A DNA stretch of 34,031 nucleotides. It comes from an uncultured Treponema sp. GTDB taxonomy: Bacteria; Spirochaetota; Spirochaetia; Treponematales; Treponemataceae. The notes below the pieces were generated by a model. The model made no database searches. It worked only from the letters and a program-made list of their open reading frames with translations, and was not told the origin of the DNA. The stretch is from the NCBI GenBank assembly GCA_946410085.1, contig CAMJZA010000038.1, forward strand, positions 1 through 34,031. Direction: 5' to 3'. A program made the translations under genes and the position numbers. Positions 31,476 through 34,031 of this stretch are shown here, piece after piece; the stretch's first letter is position 1, and every line of letters begins with the position of its first letter.

Positions 31476-32514
31476 CTTCTTTCAGTATGTCCAGTGTCAG
31501 TTTCAGGCCGTCATCGATGCCGTAAAGTTCCTTCCAGCCGAGGGCGAGGAGCTTCCTGTTGTCCAGAACCGCCCGTGTCGCCTTGCTGTAACCGGCCCGC
31601 TCGGTGTCATCGGGAAGCTCGAAGGCAACCTTTGTTCCGGCGAGCGACGCGAGTTTCTGGGCAAGTTCCCGCAGGGTGATGTCCTGCCTCGCGGAGGAGA
31701 CGTTGTAGGCCCCGCCGTTTTCACCCTTCAGCATGACCGTTATGATTGCAGAGGCGGCGTCGAAAACATCTATGTACGAATAGAACTGGGAACCGTCACT
31801 TTTGAGCACGATGTCCTCACCGGAGGCAGCCTTCCTGATGAACTGCGACAGGGCCTTGCTGTCACCGGTCCGCATAGTAGGACCATACACGCGGCACAGG
31901 CGGGGGACCACGAAGTCAAGGCCGTACTGCCGGGCGTACGCGCAGCAGAGGCTTTCCCCGGCCCGCTTGCCCTCCGGGTAGCCAGCACGGACGGTATTGC
32001 AGTCTATGTAGCCGAGGTCGCCCTCGGAGAACGATGCCTGGTCCGGGCGTGCCTCACCGTAAATCTCGACGGAAGAAAGGAAGACGAACCTCCGTGCGGA
32101 ATGCAGGCGGGCGTATTCGAGCAGGTTCATCGTCCCCAGAACATTCGCCGTTATCGTGCCTACCGGGTCCGTGCTGTATTGGACGGGATGCGTGTTGCTG
32201 GCGGCGTGGATTATGCAGTCGAAATCCCCGGACTCCGGGATGGGGTTGTTCACGTCATGGACGAGCAGGGAAAAGCCTTCCTTTTCCAGATGGCTTTTAA
32301 AAGCTTCCCTCAGCCTGTCCTCATTCCGCCCCATCGCTGTCACGGACAGATTCTGACAGGAGCTGCCTAATTCCATAAGGGTATCAACCAAAGGTTTCCC
32401 GATCATGCCTGATGCCCCTGCAACTAGTATGCGGGAATCGCAGAGTTTGTCCAGATTGAACGAAGACTGTAAATGGCGGGCTATGGTTTTTATGGAATCG
32501 TGATAGATGCTCAT
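31468..32514 (-). CDS. NAD-dependent sugar epimerase/dehydratase (SDR)
   Basis: A 348-aa extended SDR enzyme. The cofactor loop is ILVAGASGMIGKPLVD near residues 29-44, followed by DCIIHAASNTHP, VFLSSVEIYGEA and the catalytic Tyr-x-x-x-Lys as GYPEGKRAGESLCC. The C terminus has the L-G-W-K motif (LLALGWKELYGID). It modifies a nucleotide-activated sugar, either epimerising or dehydrating it. First gene of the operon with LicD and IspD/TarI; no clear promoter in the 32515-32554 leader. Confidence 0.87.
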   Translation of the reverse strand: MSIYHDSIKTIARHLQSSFNLDKLCDSRILVAGASGMIGKPLVDTLMELGSSCQNLSVTAMGRNEDRLREAFKSHLEKEGFSLLVHDVNNPIPESGDFDCIIHAASNTHPVQYSTDPVGTITANVLGTMNLLEYARLHSARRFVFLSSVEIYGEARPDQASFSEGDLGYIDCNTVRAGYPEGKRAGESLCCAYARQYGLDFVVPRLCRVYGPTMRTGDSKALSQFIRKAASGEDIVLKSDGSQFYSYIDVFDAASAIITVMLKGENGGAYNVSSARQDITLRELAQKLASLAGTKVAFELPDDTERAGYSKATRAVLDNRKLLALGWKELYGIDDGLKLTLDILKEDD

Positions 32515-32554
32515 ATGCCTTTTGCAGACTGCTACAGTTTTTTTTATCCAGCTT

Positions 32555-32716
32555 CTATGTGGTAGAGTTTGGGTTGCAGCCGAAGCCGCCCTTGCCTTCG
32601 AAGGTGCAGACGGATATGAGATTCTCCTGCACGGGGAATACGCGGCAGAGGTAGAAGCAGAGGGAATTGCAGAAGGCCCTGCATTTCCGGTACAGGATAT
32701 AAAGTGATTCGCGCAT
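32555..32716 (-). pseudogene. CDP-glycerol/ribitol phosphotransferase (TagF-like), N-terminal remnant
   Basis: A 53-aa frame, MRESLYILYRKCRAFCNSLC to VCTFEGKGGFGCNP and stop. The F-x-G-K-G-x-x-C-N-P ending is the start of the catalytic domain in TagB/TagF-like polymerases, where K-Y-I normally follows. Here the frame breaks straight after CNP. It lies just upstream of the epimerase/LicD/TarI operon, suggesting that a teichoic-type transferase was once part of it. Identification is by motif, moderate confidence. Confidence 0.6.
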
Positions 32717-32771
32717 GGTTTTAGAGGGCTTCAACCTGTCAGAGGGTAAGTTCAGGAACTGTTCGTGGCAA

Positions 32772-32940
32772 TTACAGGACGCTGCAGATGCAATTCGAGT
32801 CTCCGTCAGCAGCATTTGCAATGTCCATCAGGTAATAAGGATTTTTCGATTTGTAAATCAGGGATGACATCCCGGTGCTTGCATCAGGGAACTTTATGTG
32901 CTCACTATAAATGCTCACTATAAAAACAGACATTTAGCAT
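32772..32940 (-). other. Degraded open frame of unknown origin
   Basis: A minus-strand frame of about 50 codons ends at 32772 and includes IYSEHIKFPDASTGMSSLIY and KSKNPYYLMDIANAADGDSN. It looks protein-like and in good codon use but has no clear start, and I cannot assign it. It may be the tail of another glycan enzyme. The stretch 32717-32946 holds nothing else that I can support except a tandem repeat. Confidence 0.35.
32899..32924. repeat. Perfect 13-bp tandem duplication
   Basis: TGCTCACTATAAA occurs twice without spacing (32899-32911 and 32912-32924). It lies between the GNAT stop and the degraded frame. A slipped duplication is the simplest explanation. Confidence 0.8.
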
Positions 32941-32946
32941 CAGACG

Positions 32947-33543
32947 TCAAATTTTTTTCATGAACTGAAGGAGATTAACGCCGTTCGATTTTGCCTTTCT
33001 CTCAGAGAACAAAACAAATCCATTCCGCATATAGAATTCTATGACTTTATGCCTGTCAGAGTCACACTCCAGAAAATAAACAGCCCCGCCAATATATTTC
33101 TGGATTTCCCTTACGAAATAATGAATTATCAAGAGCAGTTCCTGTCCGGTAATAAGGGAGTTATTGCCGTCAGCATAGTTCTTTCCGAGCTGAGCAACGA
33201 GAACACTCGGCACATTCAGGAAATCTCCGCCACTGTCCTCTGCCGTACGCAATAACCGCTTCAATACTGTTTTAGAAATTTTACTCTTCTGAACCTGTAT
33301 AAGTTTGTTGGCAAGTGTAAAAAATGCGGTGAATCTATTTTCCGCAAAAATCAAATAGGTTACTGACTGATTTCTGCATTCGAAGCCCAATGCATCATTT
33401 CTTAAGAAAGATTCTACCTCTTCATTCAACGGGCAGGAAAAGCCGGAAAACAAACTCTTTACGGCAGCAATTTCTTCTTCCGAGGAAAACTCATTCAGCC
33501 TGACTACCGAAAAGGTCTTGCCATCAATTCCTATGGAAATCAC
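32947..33543 (-). CDS. GNAT-type acetyltransferase, possible toxin of a two-gene unit
   Basis: A 198-aa protein resembling small GNAT N-acetyltransferases. FFTLANKLIQVQKSKISK and SVLVAQLGKNYADGNNSL match the insertion and motif A/B region seen in GNAT proteins encoded next to tiny ORFs, and YFLECDSDRHKVIEFYMRNG followed by FVLF is the typical motif B with its helix. It starts with GTG overlapping the stop of the small upstream ORF (GTGA), so translation is coupled. In TacAT/AtaRT systems such enzymes acetylate charged tRNA; whether this one does is unknown. A housekeeping acetyltransferase is possible. Confidence 0.78.
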   Translation of the reverse strand: MISIGIDGKTFSVVRLNEFSSEEEIAAVKSLFSGFSCPLNEEVESFLRNDALGFECRNQSVTYLIFAENRFTAFFTLANKLIQVQKSKISKTVLKRLLRTAEDSGGDFLNVPSVLVAQLGKNYADGNNSLITGQELLLIIHYFVREIQKYIGGAVYFLECDSDRHKVIEFYMRNGFVLFSERKAKSNGVNLLQFMKKI

Positions 33544-33707
33544 TTCTTGATGAACGCCAGAGCCGTCTTTTCCGTAATCTCTTTTACGGAAATGCGGGGA
33601 GGCTGGGCAACTGCTTTGTCAGAAGGTGAGTCCAAAATGTCTGCGATAATTTTTGCAGACTTGTCAGACCTGATAACAAGAGGCTTTTTGATGCTTGCTG
33701 TTGACAT
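33540..33707 (-). CDS. Small ORF coupled to the GNAT gene (putative antitoxin)
   Basis: A 55-aa frame starting at ATG 33707 with GGAGG seven bases upstream, reading MSTASIKKPLVIRSDKSAKI, then IADILDSP, and ending LAFIKK. It is basic at both ends and polar. It overlaps the GNAT start by two bases. Small proteins beginning M-S-T-A-x-x-K-K-P often precede GNAT genes in anaerobes, and an antitoxin role is the natural guess. There is no visible ribbon-helix-helix motif, so the link to the DUF1778 antitoxins is unproven. Confidence 0.7.
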   Translation of the reverse strand: MSTASIKKPLVIRSDKSAKIIADILDSPSDKAVAQPPRISVKEITEKTALAFIKK

Positions 33708-33747
33708 AATGCAACCTCCTTCCAGAAAAAAAGGACTATACGATTAA

Positions 33748-33776
33748 ATTATACGCCGGAGGCTTTCTGCTGTCAA
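33748..33776 (-). promoter_or_regulatory. Consensus sigma-70 promoter for the small ORF/GNAT pair
   Basis: On the minus strand TTGACA (plus 33771-33776), a 17-bp spacer and TATAAT (plus 33748-33753): both hexamers are perfect. It lies about 40 bp upstream of ATG 33707. Confidence 0.85.
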
Positions 33777-34031
33777 GGTTCCTGCAGGTGCTTAGAGTAT
33801 ATGTCTTCTTGCATTGAGGTCTCATACACTGTCCGTTCCTTCCCTCTGCCGGGCGACGCTGTTGCAGGATGTACCTGTCTCTGCCTGAACCGAAACGGAC
33901 AATTCCTGCTGCTCCCGCCTGTGCCCGGGGACTCCACTTGCTCCGCCGGGGTCCCAAGCACCACTGCCTGCCTTTTCCCGGCCGGCCGCGAACGGAACAT
34001 TTTGCACGGAATGTTGTGTTCGAAGCTGGAT
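33777..34031. other. GC-rich stretch without a supported gene
   Basis: Several minus-strand frames stay open to the window edge, but none shows a recognisable motif or a normal amino-acid composition (many Arg, Gly, Pro, Gln). I see no gene, RNA or repeat that I can support here. Confidence 0.5.

Noticed and set aside
31267..32370. + strand open frame of 367 codons
   Set aside because: Antisense to the LicD and epimerase genes; no family features.
33736..34007. Three overlapping minus-strand frames of 61-75 codons at the right edge
   Set aside because: All three overlap each other and none has a motif or a ribosome binding site; composition looks non-coding.
1..34031. CRISPR array, tRNA, rRNA or riboswitch
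   Set aside because: No regularly spaced repeats, cloverleaf-like segments or recognisable aptamer motifs were found by reading.

Overview
The window is a surface-glycan biosynthesis locus. Almost every gene lies on the minus strand, so transcription runs from high to low coordinates. The locus is interrupted by IS remnants, broken genes and small accessory (defence or toxin-antitoxin-like) cassettes. Backbone biosynthetic genes are GC-rich. Many glycosyltransferases, methyltransferases and defence-like genes are visibly AT-rich, which fits a mosaic assembled by horizontal transfer. The organism cannot be fixed from sequence alone. The gene content (pseudaminic-type sugar genes, LicD, COG5610-type HAD proteins, IS4 elements, truncated AAA ATPases) would suit a host-associated anaerobe such as a Treponema-like spirochaete or a clostridium; this is a weak inference.

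Layout in + coordinates. 16-60 is a terminator from outside the window. 98-1565 is a frameshifted IS4-family element. 1601-10349 is nonulosonic acid module A: PseB-like dehydratase, class III aminotransferase, PseF-like CMP-sugar synthetase, NeuB/PseI-like synthase, a methyltransferase with a G13 tract, two GT2 glycosyltransferases, a DUF218 protein and one unknown protein; a 458-bp deletion derivative of a second IS4 element sits inside it. 10379-20384 is module B: GT-B-like transferase, Gfo/Idh oxidoreductase, zinc-ribbon methyltransferase, YhcH/NanQ-like protein, inositol-monophosphatase-like phosphatase, a second CMP-sugar synthetase, another methyltransferase with a G9 tract, 2-hydroxyacid dehydrogenase, GmhA-like isomerase and a second GT-B-like transferase. 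20385-22226 is a recombination scar holding an AAA ATPase 5' end, a radical SAM 3' end, an AbiGi-like gene and a TylF-like methyltransferase 3' end. 22226-27294 holds two radical SAM proteins, a membrane-protein cassette and a large HAD protein. 27438-27643 is an epimerase 3' remnant. 27662-29780 is a three-gene HTH / ImmA-IrrE / PIN cassette with candidate operators. 29974-32514 is an IspD/TarI-like, LicD-like and epimerase operon, preceded by a TagF-like 5' remnant. 32947-33776 is a small-ORF plus GNAT pair behind a consensus promoter.

Functionally, module A probably makes a CMP-activated pseudaminic-type nonulosonic acid. Module B appears to make or decorate a second CMP-activated sugar, and no second NeuB-type synthase is present. 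The TarI/LicD genes suggest a polyol-phosphate or phospho-substituent on the glycan. Six different enzymes carry the same small Rossmann-like domain fused at one end. Poly-G tracts inside coding regions suggest phase-variable decoration. The most interesting candidates are the HTH-ImmA-PIN cassette, the phase-variable methyltransferase, the repeated Rossmann fusions and the unassigned CMP-sugar route of module B.
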